A stretch of 64,000 bases of DNA from Rhizobium sp. JAB6 (GTDB lineage: Bacteria; Pseudomonadota; Alphaproteobacteria; Rhizobiales; Rhizobiaceae): positions 62,001 through 126,000 of the forward strand of contig NZ_PYJQ01000004.1 in assembly GCF_003024605.1 (NCBI RefSeq), written 5' to 3'. The translations under genes were made by a program, and so were the position numbers. This document shows, one piece after another, positions 9,867 to 19,591 of this stretch; position 1 is the stretch's first letter, and the number at the start of each line of letters is the position of its first letter. The notes beneath the pieces are model-generated. The model saw only the letters and a program-made list of their open reading frames with translations, made no database searches and had not been told where the DNA came from.

Positions 9867-9889
9867 CGTTTGCCGCCCTCCACACGATC

Positions 9890-10948
9890 TCAGCAGCGCG
9901 GGATGGTCAGCACGACGGTCGTACCGCCACCCTTGCGGCTGTCGATGGTGGCGTGGCCGCCATGCGCCTCGGCGATCGCCTTTACGACCGAAAGGCCGAG
10001 GCCTGACCCGCCGCCTCTTCGCGTTCTCGCATCGTCGGCTCTCCAGAACCGCTCGAAGGCGCGTTCGCTTTCCGCAGCCGTCATGCCGGGGCCATCATCC
10101 GAGACCATGATGACGCACAGGCTGCTGGCCTCCTGCGAGGCTACACGCAGCGTCGAGCCTGGAGCATAGCGTGCGACATTGTCGATGAGTGCAAGCATCG
10201 CCTGCCGGACTCGTGCACGGTCGGCAATCACAGCCATCTTCTGCAAGTCGGTTTCGACCCTAACGGCGAGGCCGGTAAGCGACGGCTTCACGGAATCGAT
10301 GATATCTGCGATTTCTTCTCCCACGTCGAAACGCGATTGCTGCAGCTCCATGCGCCCGGCATTCATCAGCGAAAGCGTCTTCAGATCGTCGACGATGCGG
10401 GTCAGCGCATCGATATGCCCGATCAATCCACGGAATACCTCCTGGCTCGGCTCGAAGACCCCGTCCGCCAGTCCCTGCATGCGGCCGCGCAGGATTGTCA
10501 GTGGCGTGCGCAATTCGTGTGCGATGGCCGAATTCGAATATTGGAGCTCCTTTTCCGCCCTTTGCAGCTCCTCCGCCATACGGTTGAAGTCGTTGATCAG
10601 GCGGTCCGCTTCGCCGAAATTGCCTTCGCCCGTCGCCCGGCCGGCAAAATCCCCATCCGCGATGAGACGGGCAGCTTCCGTCACGGCCGTCAAGGGCTTG
10701 ACCAGGCGCCTGGCGAGACGCCATCCAACATAGGCGCCGACGGCTTGGCCGATCGCCACGTTGATGCCAAGCACGACGAAATCGCTGACGGCCCAATCGT
10801 CCGGCGGAGCGGCGTCCTTGAACAGCCATTCGTAGACATAGCCGTAGATCAGGAATCCGAAAAACATCACCGACAGGGCGACGAAGGCGACGATTGTCGT
10901 CGACCAGATGATTTGCCTGTTGAGGCTGTTGCTAACCGAAGTCGCCAA
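9890..10948 (-). CDS. Sensor histidine kinase, BaeS/AdeS-like
   Basis: About 352 aa. Two N-terminal membrane helices bracket a short periplasmic loop, followed by a HAMP linker, the H-box 'NSAIAHELRTPLTIL' (phosphorylated His), the N-box 'LALIDNVARYAP', the G1 box 'VSDDGPGM', the F-box 'FERFWR' and the G2 box 'GGGSGLGLSVV'. The start is uncertain: a TTG at 10948 overlaps the regulator gene by 17 bp, while an ATG at 11002 would overlap it by 71 bp. Translationally coupled to the response regulator just upstream. Confidence 0.9.
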   Translation of the reverse strand: MATSVSNSLNRQIIWSTTIVAFVALSVMFFGFLIYGYVYEWLFKDAAPPDDWAVSDFVVLGINVAIGQAVGAYVGWRLARRLVKPLTAVTEAARLIADGDFAGRATGEGNFGEADRLINDFNRMAEELQRAEKELQYSNSAIAHELRTPLTILRGRMQGLADGVFEPSQEVFRGLIGHIDALTRIVDDLKTLSLMNAGRMELQQSRFDVGEEIADIIDSVKPSLTGLAVRVETDLQKMAVIADRARVRQAMLALIDNVARYAPGSTLRVASQEASSLCVIMVSDDGPGMTAAESERAFERFWRADDARTRRGGGSGLGLSVVKAIAEAHGGHATIDSRKGGGTTVVLTIPRC

Positions 10949-11624
10949 GGCGGTAACCCACTCCCCGCACGCCGTTGAGAAGATCGCCGACACCCGCGGC
11001 ATCGAGCTTGCGGCGAAGCTTGCTCATGTGGCTGTCCACAGTGCGGTCGAGCGCATCGCCTTCGGGAAGGCAGGCATCGACGATCTCGCCGCGTTCGAAG
11101 GCCCTGTTCGGAAAGCCGGCCATATATTCGAGGATGCGGAACTCGGTGCGGGTCAGGTTCAACGGAATGCGGCTTTCGCCGTCCTCCACCACCGCCATGT
11201 GCGCGATCGGATCGATCGCAAGCCTGCCGACCCGCAGCACCTTATTCGCAGCACTTCCCGTCGTCCGCCTCAAGACGGCACGCGCCCGGGCGACCACTTC
11301 GACAGGGTTGAACGGCTTCACCACATAATCGTCGGCGCCGGAACGCAGCCCATGCAGCTTGTCGAGGTCGTCGGCGAGCGCCGTGACCATGATGACAGGC
11401 GTATTACTCCTTTGGCGAATGGTAGAAAGCACCGCGTGGCCATCAAGCTTCGGCAGTTTGACGTCGAGAACCACGAGATCCGGCCGCAGCCGCTGGTGAT
11501 GGGAAAGCCCGATCTCGCCATCCGAGGCCGTCAGCACCCGAAATCCCTCGCGCTCGAAATAGCGTTCGAGAATATCGGAAATCTCCGGCTCGTCTTCGAC
11601 AATCAGTATCAGTGCATTTTCCAT
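10932..11624 (-). CDS. OmpR-family response regulator, BaeR/AdeR-like
   Basis: 230 aa. An N-terminal receiver domain has the acidic pocket 'VEDEPE', phospho-acceptor Asp54 in 'LVVLDVKLPKLDG' and the switch Lys in 'DDYVVKPFNP'. A C-terminal winged helix (from about residue 135) includes 'LTRTEFRILEYM' and ends 'GVRGVGYRL'. It pairs with the overlapping histidine kinase. In BaeRS and AdeRS systems the divergent neighbour is usually an RND efflux operon; here only a short truncated frame lies there. Confidence 0.93.
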   Translation of the reverse strand: MENALILIVEDEPEISDILERYFEREGFRVLTASDGEIGLSHHQRLRPDLVVLDVKLPKLDGHAVLSTIRQRSNTPVIMVTALADDLDKLHGLRSGADDYVVKPFNPVEVVARARAVLRRTTGSAANKVLRVGRLAIDPIAHMAVVEDGESRIPLNLTRTEFRILEYMAGFPNRAFERGEIVDACLPEGDALDRTVDSHMSKLRRKLDAAGVGDLLNGVRGVGYRLGDFG

Positions 11625-11860
11625 CCAAAGCTCCTTTACCGGAAAGAAACGTCAAACAGAGCCCGCGCGTCAACATTCCTCCGCCCTCCTCCATCAAACC
11701 TCCACAAAACGTCGACCGAAGGCCAACAATCCCAATGTCTGCTTAGGCTCGAACGAAAGTGCCATTCGCGCCCGGCGTTGAAGCGGCCCCCGAATGGGTT
11801 CATTCGATCGAGACGCGGAGCGACGATCCCGGCGCGTTCCGGTCAATTGGGAATGCATCT

Positions 11861-12013
11861 ATGCGATCTGCATTCGAGCTGCCTTCCCGGAAGGCGACAT
11901 TGGCGGCAACAGCGATGCTCATCGGGCAGGCTGCGGCGGCCATGCCGCAGGGAGACATACCTCTGCGGGGCCGGCCACTCTCGATGGTGGGAGCTTCAAT
12001 CCACAGGGAGTGA
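11861..12013 (+). pseudogene. Short truncated frame with signal-peptide-like N-terminus
   Basis: A 50-codon frame from the ATG at 11861. Its N-terminus 'RKATLAATAMLIGQAAAA' looks like a signal peptide with an AxA cleavage site, but the frame stops after 50 codons and runs into the end of the convergent AraC gene. It lies divergent from the response regulator, where an efflux adaptor gene would be expected. I read it as a possible decapitated exported-protein gene; it could also be chance. The remaining 11625-11860 shows no gene. Confidence 0.22.
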
Positions 12014-12976
12014 ATTCGTCTCAGCTCCGCTGCCCTTGCGGAACTGGCTGGGTGGAGCACCGATAATACGCTTGAAGGCACGGCTGAACGATGCTTCCGC
12101 GTCGTAGCCCAATCTCCGTGCAACCACGGAGACGCGCATTCCATTGCGCAGCCATTGAAGAGCCTGATGCATGCGCACCCTGGCAACGTAGCGTGCCGGC
12201 GTTTCACCCACGACTTTCAGGAAGCGCTCCGCAAAGCCCGAGCGTGAGACGCCCATCAGGTTTGCAAGTGCCGCCAAACTCCAGTCGCGGTCCGGCTCGA
12301 GATGAATTGCAGCCAGCACCCGGCCGATCTCTGGGCTGCGAACCGCGGCAATCCAGCCGGTGGTATCGCCGCAGCCATGTTCGACCCAGGTCCTGATCAA
12401 TGTTGCGGTCAGCACATCCGCAAGCCTTGCGAGTATGCCGCCCGCGCCGACCCGATCCATCTGCCCTTCGCGCGTCATGGCATCGAGCAGATGCGGAATG
12501 GCCGGCTCGTTCCTGGCCAGATCGCTGGTGAGCATGGTGTCGGGCATCAGCCGCAGCAACGGATGAAGATTGTCGATATTGAAGCGCATCGCCGCCGTTA
12601 AAGCCACCGTTCCCCCACAGGCATCGGAGCACTGGAGATCGAAGACATCCCGGCAGACTTCCTTGCGGTCAAATTGCTCGAAAGGCACGGGCGGCACGCC
12701 CGGCTCGCTTGCGATCACATGTGCGTTGCCACGCGGCAGAAGCGCAGCATCGCCCGGTCCCAACGGAAGCCAGTCGCCTGACGGCGCCTGAAGCCAGGCA
12801 GATCCGGATGAAATGAAATGCAATCTCGCCGACGGCTGCGGCGCAAAATAGGTCGCCCACGGCTCCGAGAGTCGACAGCGCCCATATTCAACACCATCGA
12901 GCCGCAAGCCTCTCAGCATCTCGCTCAGAGCATCATGGGTCTCACCGGCATTGTCTTTGGACGAATAGTCAAGCAT
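11996..12976 (-). CDS. AraC family regulator with cupin N-terminal domain
   Basis: 326 aa from the ATG at 12976. The N-terminal half is the cupin type found in AraC regulators of efflux or detoxification genes, with 'WLPLGPGDAALLPRGNAHV'. The C-terminal half has two helix-turn-helix motifs, 'WSLAALANLMGVSRSGFAER' and 'MRVSVVARRLGYDAEASFSR', followed by 'FKRIIGAPPSQFRK'. It is divergent from an MFS exporter gene with about 100 bp between, so it probably controls that exporter. Confidence 0.9.
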   Translation of the reverse strand: MLDYSSKDNAGETHDALSEMLRGLRLDGVEYGRCRLSEPWATYFAPQPSARLHFISSGSAWLQAPSGDWLPLGPGDAALLPRGNAHVIASEPGVPPVPFEQFDRKEVCRDVFDLQCSDACGGTVALTAAMRFNIDNLHPLLRLMPDTMLTSDLARNEPAIPHLLDAMTREGQMDRVGAGGILARLADVLTATLIRTWVEHGCGDTTGWIAAVRSPEIGRVLAAIHLEPDRDWSLAALANLMGVSRSGFAERFLKVVGETPARYVARVRMHQALQWLRNGMRVSVVARRLGYDAEASFSRAFKRIIGAPPSQFRKGSGAETNSLPVD

Positions 12977-13074
12977 CTCGGATTTCCTAGCATGGAAAGT
13001 ACAGAGTGTCACGATTACCTTTTGCTCGACGGCATCAACAACACGCCAAGACATCTTAATATAGGACGCGCGCC

Positions 13075-14298
13075 ATGGCAGAGAGTGATTTCAGGCCCAA
13101 TCCATCTCCTCACAATCAGCGGACGGCAGAGACATCCAGCAGACCCAGGTGGGATGCCGTTGTCGCCCTGGCGCTCGGCGTGTTCGGGCTCGTTACGGCG
13201 GAATTTCTGCCGGCCAGCCTGCTGACCCCAATCTCTTCCGATCTTGGCCTCTCTGCAGGGGAGACCGGCCAAACTGTGACTGCAACGGCCGTCGTCGCTG
13301 CATTTGCCGGCCCGGGTATCGTCATAGCCACTCGAAGATTCGACCGACGCCGTGTGCTGTTTGGTCTGACTGCTCTTCTGATCCTCTCCTGCGCCCTGGC
13401 GGCAACCGCCGACAATTTGATTTCACTCCTCGTATCGCGAGTTCTGCTGGGCGTAGGGCTCGGCGGCTTCTGGGCGATGGCCGGCGCGCTTGCAATGCGG
13501 CTGGTCCCGATTGAACATCTCCCTCGGGCAATGGCGATGATCTTTACCGGCGTTTCCGTCGCGACAGTCACGGCAGCACCGCTCGGCTCCTATGTAGGAT
13601 CGACCCTGGGATGGAGGGCTTCCTTCGTCCTGGCCGGCGCTGTCGGCGTGCTTGCATTTATTGCCCAGGCCGTCACTGTACCGTCGCTGCCACCGGCAGG
13701 CCACGCAGGCTTGTCCACGCTCGGCGCCGTTCTGACGCGGCCCAAGATCCGGGTGGGTCTGATCACGACACTTCTCATCGTCGCAGGCCATTTTGCCGGC
13801 TTCACCTATATCCGTCCCTATCTGGAAGGTATCGCCCATCTCAACGTCGAGATGGTATCGCTGGTGCTCCTTGCCTACGGCGTCAGCGGTTTCTTCGGCA
13901 ATATCGTCGGCGGCATGATCGCGGAGCGCAGCTCTGCTGTTGGCACCATCTTCTCATCGAGCCTGATCGCCGTTGCCGCCGCTATCTTCGTAACCGTGGG
14001 CGCATCCGAACTCGCCGCGATTGTCGGAGTGGCCATTTGGGGCTTCGCCTTCGGCGCCTTTCCCGTCTCCATCCAGAGCTACATCACGCGTGCCGCTCCC
14101 GACGAAGCTGAAAGTGCTGGAGCACTGCTGCTGACCGCTTTCCAGGTCGCTATTTCCAGCGGAGCAGTCCTCGGCGGCGTATTGATCGACTTGCAGGGAC
14201 CGCTGGGCGTTATGTCGTTCCTCGGAGTTGCCTGCCTTGCGGGAACCATCGTGATGGCAGCACGAGGCGGCAAGCAGACTGCGCTCACTCAAAGCTGA
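13075..14298 (+). CDS. MFS transporter, DHA1 family (NepI/AraJ-like exporter)
   Basis: A 407-aa, 12-helix antiporter. Signature positions are the helix 1 motif 'GLVTAEFLPASLLTPIS', the loop 2-3 motif 'RRFDRRRVLFG' and the helix 5 antiporter motif 'PLGSYVGSTLGWRASF'. Family members export purine nucleosides, arabinose or drugs; the substrate cannot be read from sequence. Divergent from a cupin-AraC regulator and followed by a dehydrogenase remnant. Confidence 0.88.
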   Translation: MAESDFRPNPSPHNQRTAETSSRPRWDAVVALALGVFGLVTAEFLPASLLTPISSDLGLSAGETGQTVTATAVVAAFAGPGIVIATRRFDRRRVLFGLTALLILSCALAATADNLISLLVSRVLLGVGLGGFWAMAGALAMRLVPIEHLPRAMAMIFTGVSVATVTAAPLGSYVGSTLGWRASFVLAGAVGVLAFIAQAVTVPSLPPAGHAGLSTLGAVLTRPKIRVGLITTLLIVAGHFAGFTYIRPYLEGIAHLNVEMVSLVLLAYGVSGFFGNIVGGMIAERSSAVGTIFSSSLIAVAAAIFVTVGASELAAIVGVAIWGFAFGAFPVSIQSYITRAAPDEAESAGALLLTAFQVAISSGAVLGGVLIDLQGPLGVMSFLGVACLAGTIVMAARGGKQTALTQS

Positions 14299-14299
14299 C

Positions 14300-14488
14300 G
14301 AGCAGGATCACAGCGTCTGCTCCGATAATCGAGGGGCGCTTTCGAACTGCAGATACGGCGGCCATCGGAAGCGCCCTCGCTTGCCACGGCACGGAGCAAT
14401 CGAAGTGCTCGTTCGCGCTGCAGCGATCGAGATAGCTCCGGTCCGGGTCAACGTCCTTTCGCCTGGAGATCGGCGTTCTGTCAGATAG
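14300..14488 (+). pseudogene. Remnant of a short-chain dehydrogenase gene
   Basis: In one forward frame ending at TAG 14486-14488, codons from about 14390 read 'AIEVLVRAAAIEIAPVRVNV' followed by 'LSPGD'. This matches the conserved SDR segment 'AL..LVR.LA.ELAP.RVN..SPG' that follows the catalytic YxxxK, but no start, nucleotide-binding motif or catalytic Tyr is present. It lies between an MFS exporter and a LysR regulator. I interpret it as the decayed core of a lost SDR gene. Confidence 0.5.
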
Positions 14489-14528
14489 ACACCGGGCCAT
14501 ACTCCCCCTTCATGATTCGGCCTACGCC

Positions 14529-15428
14529 TCATTCCATATAGGCCGCAAGCTCCTCAGGCATTCCCCGAGGAAAAGCTTCCTTAAGATAGTCCAGAAATGC
14601 AGACACGCGGGCGCTCAGCAGCCGCCGTGTCGGGTATAGCGCCCAAAGAGCGGTCTGAAATCCTTCCACCTCGCCCCAACTGACGAGCCTGCCGGCGGAT
14701 AGATCGGGGATGGCGAGCGATAGCGGTAGACGCGCTGCGCCCACGCCGGCGCGAACGGCATCGCGAACCATGATGAAGGAGGAGACACTCAGAACTGGCC
14801 TTGCCGCGAATCGCAATTTTCCCGCTGAAGTCGTGACCTCCCACGATTCAGCTTGATTCATCGCTCCACGTGTGACGGCGGGAACGGCATCGCCGCCTGC
14901 CGGACGCGGCAGGTCGGGACTTGCCACGACGACAAGCCGGTCGTGCAGGAAGACGCGCCCGACAAGACTTTCATCCGGCTCCGGATTCACGCGAATGACC
15001 ACATCATAGGCTTCCTCGATCATGTCGACGGCCCGGTCTTCCGTCGTGATCTCAAGCCGAACTTCGGGATATTTCCGGACGAACCCCGCTGCAAGCTTTC
15101 CCAAAGCCGTCTGCGAGAACAGCAAGGGTGCGCTGATCCGCAACCGGCCGCGGGGGCTATGTCCACCTGAAGCGATCGCCTTCGCCGTTTCGTCGAGCTC
15201 GGTCAACAGTGCGCCCGTTCGCTCGAAGAGTGCGCGCCCCTCCTCCGTCAGCTTCAGCGTCCGTGCGCCGCGCTCGAACAGGCGCAGGTCGAGACTTGCC
15301 TCCAGCTCGGCCACGCGCCGGGACAAGGTCGCCTTCGGGCGGCCGGCTGCGCGCGCGGCCCGACCGAACCCGCCATGGCGGGCGACCAGATTGAAATCGG
15401 CGAGAGCTAGCAGGTCCATGTGTTCCAT
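14529..15428 (-). CDS. LysR family transcriptional regulator
   Basis: 299 aa from the ATG at 15428 (a TTG at 15470 would extend it by 14). The N-terminal winged helix reads 'FNLVARHGGFGRAARAAGRP' and 'KATLSRRVAELEASLDLRLF'. The rest is a type-2 periplasmic-binding-like effector domain. It is divergent from an NmrA-like oxidoreductase gene, and a symmetric ATCAAT/ATTGAT site lies between. By family habit it would control that gene and itself. Confidence 0.92.
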   Translation of the reverse strand: MEHMDLLALADFNLVARHGGFGRAARAAGRPKATLSRRVAELEASLDLRLFERGARTLKLTEEGRALFERTGALLTELDETAKAIASGGHSPRGRLRISAPLLFSQTALGKLAAGFVRKYPEVRLEITTEDRAVDMIEEAYDVVIRVNPEPDESLVGRVFLHDRLVVVASPDLPRPAGGDAVPAVTRGAMNQAESWEVTTSAGKLRFAARPVLSVSSFIMVRDAVRAGVGAARLPLSLAIPDLSAGRLVSWGEVEGFQTALWALYPTRRLLSARVSAFLDYLKEAFPRGMPEELAAYME

Positions 15429-15463
15429 CAGTGAGACAGTGAGTCCAAATAGAGCGTCTATCG

Positions 15464-15489
15464 GGATCAATGTGGATCAATAAATTGAT
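15464..15489. promoter_or_regulatory. Putative LysR operator
   Basis: GGATCAAT occurs as a direct repeat at 15464-15471 and 15474-15481, 10 bp apart. The second copy forms a near-perfect palindrome with ATTGAT at 15484-15489 (ATCAAT-AA-ATTGAT). The site sits 36 bp before the LysR start and 37 bp before the divergent oxidoreductase start, where a LysR dimer would be expected. Confidence 0.45.
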
Positions 15490-15525
15490 GACTGTCAACT
15501 GAACATCCCAAACGGAGTAACCACA

Positions 15526-16395
15526 ATGACCATTCTCGTTACTGGCGCCACCGGCCGTGTCGGCCACCACGTCGTCGATCAACTTGTCAAGCGCGGCGCA
15601 AAGGTCCGCGTGCTGACCCGCGATCCCTCGAAGGCCAATGTCCCGGCCGGCGTCGAAGTCGCCCAGGGCGACCTGCTCGACATCGACGCCCTGCGCAACG
15701 CCTTTCAAGGCGTCAGCACGCTGTTTCTGCTGAATGCCGTTACCGGCGATGAATTCACCCAGGCGATCATCACACTCAATATCGCTCGCGAAGCAGGCGT
15801 CGAACGCGTCGTCTATCTCTCCGTGTTCGAAGCCGATCAGGCGGTGAATGTCCCGCATTTTGCAGTCAAGTTCGGCGCCGAGCGCATGCTCGTGCAGATG
15901 GGCTTCAGCGCCACCATCCTGCGACCGACCTACTTCATCGACAATGAGCTGATGATCAAGGACGTGATCCTCAATCACGGCATCTATCCGATGCCGATCG
16001 GCAGCAAGGGTGTTGCCATGGTGGATGCTCGCGACATCGCCGAGGTTGCCGCCATAGAACTGATCCGCCGCGACCAGGCTCCCGGCAAGCTGCCGATCGA
16101 GACGATCAACCTCGTTGGTCCCGACACGCTGACCGGCGCGGATGCGGCCAAGATCTGGTCGGACCTGCTCGGCCGTCCGGTTGTCTACGGCGGCGACGAT
16201 CCGAGCGGGTTCGAGCAGAACATGGCGAGCTTCATGCCCAAGTGGACCGCCTATGAGATGCGCCTGATGGCGGAACGCTACGTCAGCGACGGCATGATCC
16301 CCGAGACCGGCGACATCGAACGCCTGACCGCGATTTTGGGTCGTCCACCGCACAGCTATCGTGATTTCGCAACCGCGATCGCGAACGCGGCATAA
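15526..16395 (+). CDS. NmrA/NAD(P)H-binding oxidoreductase (azoreductase-like)
   Basis: A 289-aa atypical SDR beginning 'ILVTGATGRVGHHVVDQL', the NAD(P) motif of the NmrA and QOR2-type families. It continues with 'GVSTLFLLNAVTGDEF' and 'VDARDIAEVAAIELI'. The start is preceded by GGAGTAACCACA. Likely a soluble reductase controlled by the divergent LysR protein; the substrate is unknown. Confidence 0.87.
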   Translation: MTILVTGATGRVGHHVVDQLVKRGAKVRVLTRDPSKANVPAGVEVAQGDLLDIDALRNAFQGVSTLFLLNAVTGDEFTQAIITLNIAREAGVERVVYLSVFEADQAVNVPHFAVKFGAERMLVQMGFSATILRPTYFIDNELMIKDVILNHGIYPMPIGSKGVAMVDARDIAEVAAIELIRRDQAPGKLPIETINLVGPDTLTGADAAKIWSDLLGRPVVYGGDDPSGFEQNMASFMPKWTAYEMRLMAERYVSDGMIPETGDIERLTAILGRPPHSYRDFATAIANAA

Positions 16396-16467
16396 GGGCT
16401 GCCCGCTCAACTCACCCTCGGAGATCCCTCACAATTAGGCGGGCACACACGAGCTCGGATAAGGTGG

Positions 16468-16485
16468 CGCGGCCGCGAGGCCGCG
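16468..16485. terminator. Hairpin downstream of the NmrA-like gene
   Basis: CGCGGCC-GCGA-GGCCGCG is a perfect 7-bp GC stem with a 4-nt loop, about 70 bp after the oxidoreductase stop. The T content downstream is modest, so it is a weak intrinsic terminator or an mRNA 3' end structure. Confidence 0.4.
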
Positions 16486-16569
16486 TCATATCATTATTCT
16501 ACCTGTATTTCATTCATTGAGACTTGATGGCAACGGGCGCAAACTTCCACACCAGATCGTCGATCATCA

Positions 16570-16606
16570 GCCGCCGTGCCAAGATTTAAGCGCTTAGCAC
16601 GGCGGC
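16570..16606. terminator. Ten-base-pair hairpin after the DUF4168 gene
   Basis: GCCGCCGTGC pairs perfectly with GCACGGCGGC around a 17-nt loop that itself holds the palindrome TAAGCGCTTA. It lies 34 bp beyond the 3' end of the minus-strand DUF4168 gene. There is no T run. It probably ends or protects that transcript. Confidence 0.45.
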
Positions 16607-16639
16607 ATAAGATCAATTCACCTGAAGATCGCGCGTCGC

Positions 16640-17062
16640 CTATTGCTGCGCCGGCGCAGCTTTCTGAATCTTGTCCTGGACCTTCTTCACAAGTGCAGGA
16701 TCCTTCTTTGCGGCCGTCAGAATGGCGTTATATTCGTTCACCGACATGCCCGGCGAGGTCTGAACGGCCTGCACCATCTGCTTGCTGGCCTCCGTCTGCA
16801 GCTGTTGCTTCGCAGTCGGATCCTGCGTTGCGCCGATCTTGGCCGAATATTCCTGCCTGATCTTGTCCACCTGGAGATAAGCGACGGCAAAAGCCTCTAT
16901 TTTCTGGTCGCTGACGGGTGCAGCCGTAGCATTGCTGTCGGGCTGCTGTGCTTGCGCGGGTGGCTGCTCCTGTGTGGCTTGCTGTGCGAAGGCTTGATTG
17001 CCGAGAACCATCAGGCTCAAGATTGCAGCTGTCAACGATGCAGCAGGGATATGACGAATCAT
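16640..17062 (-). CDS. DUF4168 domain periplasmic protein
   Basis: 140 aa. A signal peptide ('LTAAILSLMVLGNQAFAQQ') ends near residue 27, then a Gln/Pro/Ala-rich linker, then the helical DUF4168 domain: 'AFAVAYLQVDKIRQEY', 'QMVQAVQTSPGMSVNEYNAI'. The protein is predicted to be exported to the periplasm. DUF4168 proteins are common in alphaproteobacteria and have no established function. It stands alone between two hairpin-rich gaps. Confidence 0.85.
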   Translation of the reverse strand: MIRHIPAASLTAAILSLMVLGNQAFAQQATQEQPPAQAQQPDSNATAAPVSDQKIEAFAVAYLQVDKIRQEYSAKIGATQDPTAKQQLQTEASKQMVQAVQTSPGMSVNEYNAILTAAKKDPALVKKVQDKIQKAAPAQQ

Positions 17063-17411
17063 CTCAATTCCTCTTCAGTCGTTCGGGGGAAACACCTCTT
17101 TGATGGCGTAGAGCGAAGGCTGGCATATCGTGTGGATATCGCCGTCGATCAGGGTTGAGGAACGATCCGGCGTCAATGTGGCAGTCAAACGTTTTCTGTG
17201 AGGTCATAACGCGGCAAGGCACTGACCATAGGGCGGCAGCTTTATGGCAGCCGTTCCGCTTCGGCCGCGAGTTTCCTGCGAGGGCAACGAGCATCGTTAG
17301 GAGATGGCCGCGATCTTGTTTTCGTCAGGGAATGACGATCTCATGCCACTTCGCGCCCGGATCGACGGAAACAGCAATCGAACGGTGCGAGCGTACCGTT
17401 CGCCTTGTGGT
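17063..17411. other. Gene-free stretch
   Basis: No convincing coding frame, RNA gene or repeat was found between the DUF4168 gene start and the 3' end of the dehydratase gene. It presumably holds the promoter of the DUF4168 gene. Confidence 0.5.
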
Positions 17412-18356
<945 letters not shown>

Positions 18357-19349
18357 TCAGGCGCCTTCGAGCGACTGAACGAGGGCGGCGATGTAGCCGT
18401 AGCAGAAGGCGAAGGCCACGCCGGTCGGGTCCCGGCCGCTAATGGTCGGCACGTGATCGGGCATCAGCATGTATTGATATCCGACTTCCTTGTAGATCTT
18501 TGCGGAGCGGACCATGTCCATGTCGCCCTCGTCCGGAAAGGTCTCCATGAAAGAGAGCTTGCCGCCGCGAATGTTGCGGAAATGAACGTTGAAGAGTTTT
18601 CCCCGCGTGCCGAACCAGCGGATGATGTCGCCGATCTCCTCGCGCGGATTGTCGAGCATCTCGCCAACCGATCCCTGGCAGAAATTAAGGCCGTGATAGG
18701 GACTTTCGCGCATCAGCACGAATTTCTTCAAGCCTTCCACAGTGCCAAGGACGCGGGTTACGCCGCGGTAGCCCGGCGGCGTATAGGGATCGTGCGGGTG
18801 GCAGGCGAGGCGGACGCGATTGCTCTCCGCCACGGGAACGACGCGCTTCAGAAAATAATCGATGCGCTCCCAATTCTCGTCTTCCGACAGGACGCCGGCA
18901 AGGCCGGGAGCGGCCTGATGATCCGCCTTATCCCAACGGAAGCTCGCATTCATCGAACCGCCGCGCCCGGGCTCCTCCGGCGTGCGTGGAATGCCGATGA
19001 GGTTGAGGTTGTATTTCGCCGCGGGAATGCCGGCAGCCGCCACATCTTCGATGAGCTTGCAGACCGCATCGATCTGGCGATCGCGATCCGGTCCGGCAAG
19101 CAGAATATCGGGGTAGGTTGCTTTCTCGATCGGTTGAGACGGCAAGGGGAGCTGGATCATGTCCAGGATAAGTCCGAAACTCTCCATCTTGTCGCGGAAG
19201 CGCTCAAGTTCGGAGAGGGTCCAGCTTTCCGACTTTCCTGGCGGGTCCGCGCAAATATGCTTCACCCCCAACTGCGCGAAAACGCGGTAATCGTCGTCGT
19301 CCCGCGCTTCGACCTGCGTACCTAAATACACGGAGCGTCTCTCCCTCAT
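18357..19349 (-). CDS. Mannonate dehydratase-like TIM-barrel protein
   Basis: A 330-aa protein resembling UxuA-type mannonate dehydratases: 'AQLGVKHICADPPG', 'CHPHDPYTPPGYRGVTRVLG', 'GLNFCQGSVGEML', 'VHFRNIRGGKLSFMETFPDE' and 'MLMPDHVPTISG' hold the His, Cys, Asp and Glu metal-site positions. It is somewhat shorter than E. coli UxuA. It should dehydrate a hexonate to a 2-keto-3-deoxy sugar acid, but the exact sugar acid is not certain. First gene of a two-gene operon; a palindrome-rich region lies upstream. Confidence 0.82.
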   Translation of the reverse strand: MRERRSVYLGTQVEARDDDDYRVFAQLGVKHICADPPGKSESWTLSELERFRDKMESFGLILDMIQLPLPSQPIEKATYPDILLAGPDRDRQIDAVCKLIEDVAAAGIPAAKYNLNLIGIPRTPEEPGRGGSMNASFRWDKADHQAAPGLAGVLSEDENWERIDYFLKRVVPVAESNRVRLACHPHDPYTPPGYRGVTRVLGTVEGLKKFVLMRESPYHGLNFCQGSVGEMLDNPREEIGDIIRWFGTRGKLFNVHFRNIRGGKLSFMETFPDEGDMDMVRSAKIYKEVGYQYMLMPDHVPTISGRDPTGVAFAFCYGYIAALVQSLEGA

Positions 19350-19357
19350 ATTTCTCT

Positions 19358-19458
19358 ATGTCATATGACATAATATGAATTTTTCGAGGTGTCGAGCACT
19401 GATGGGCAATTTCGCGAGGCTTTCAGGCCCCGTAGAGTTTCGCCCAGTCATAATATGA
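19358..19458. promoter_or_regulatory. Repeated palindromes upstream of the sugar-acid operon
   Basis: A perfect 14-bp palindrome ATGTCATATGACAT lies at 19358-19371, overlapping CATAATATG at 19369-19377. A matching TCATAATATGA lies at 19448-19458. The spacing and shared CATAATATG core suggest an operator pair, for example for a GntR/FadR-type sugar-acid repressor, looping across the promoter. No regulator gene is adjacent. Confidence 0.45.
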
Positions 19459-19591
19459 GATTAGCCGCGTTTTATGGGTGCTATGAAAATCAGGGAAGCG
19501 AGGGACCGTATGGCCTATTCACCTCGCTTCGCACATAGCCCAAGATACGCATAGGTTTGCATTCGTCATACGATCCTGTAATCGAAGGCAG

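Noticed and set aside
10908..12107. 399-codon plus-strand frame over the two-component genes
   Set aside because: Antisense shadow of the response regulator and kinase; it runs past the gene ends without a ribosome site or domain.
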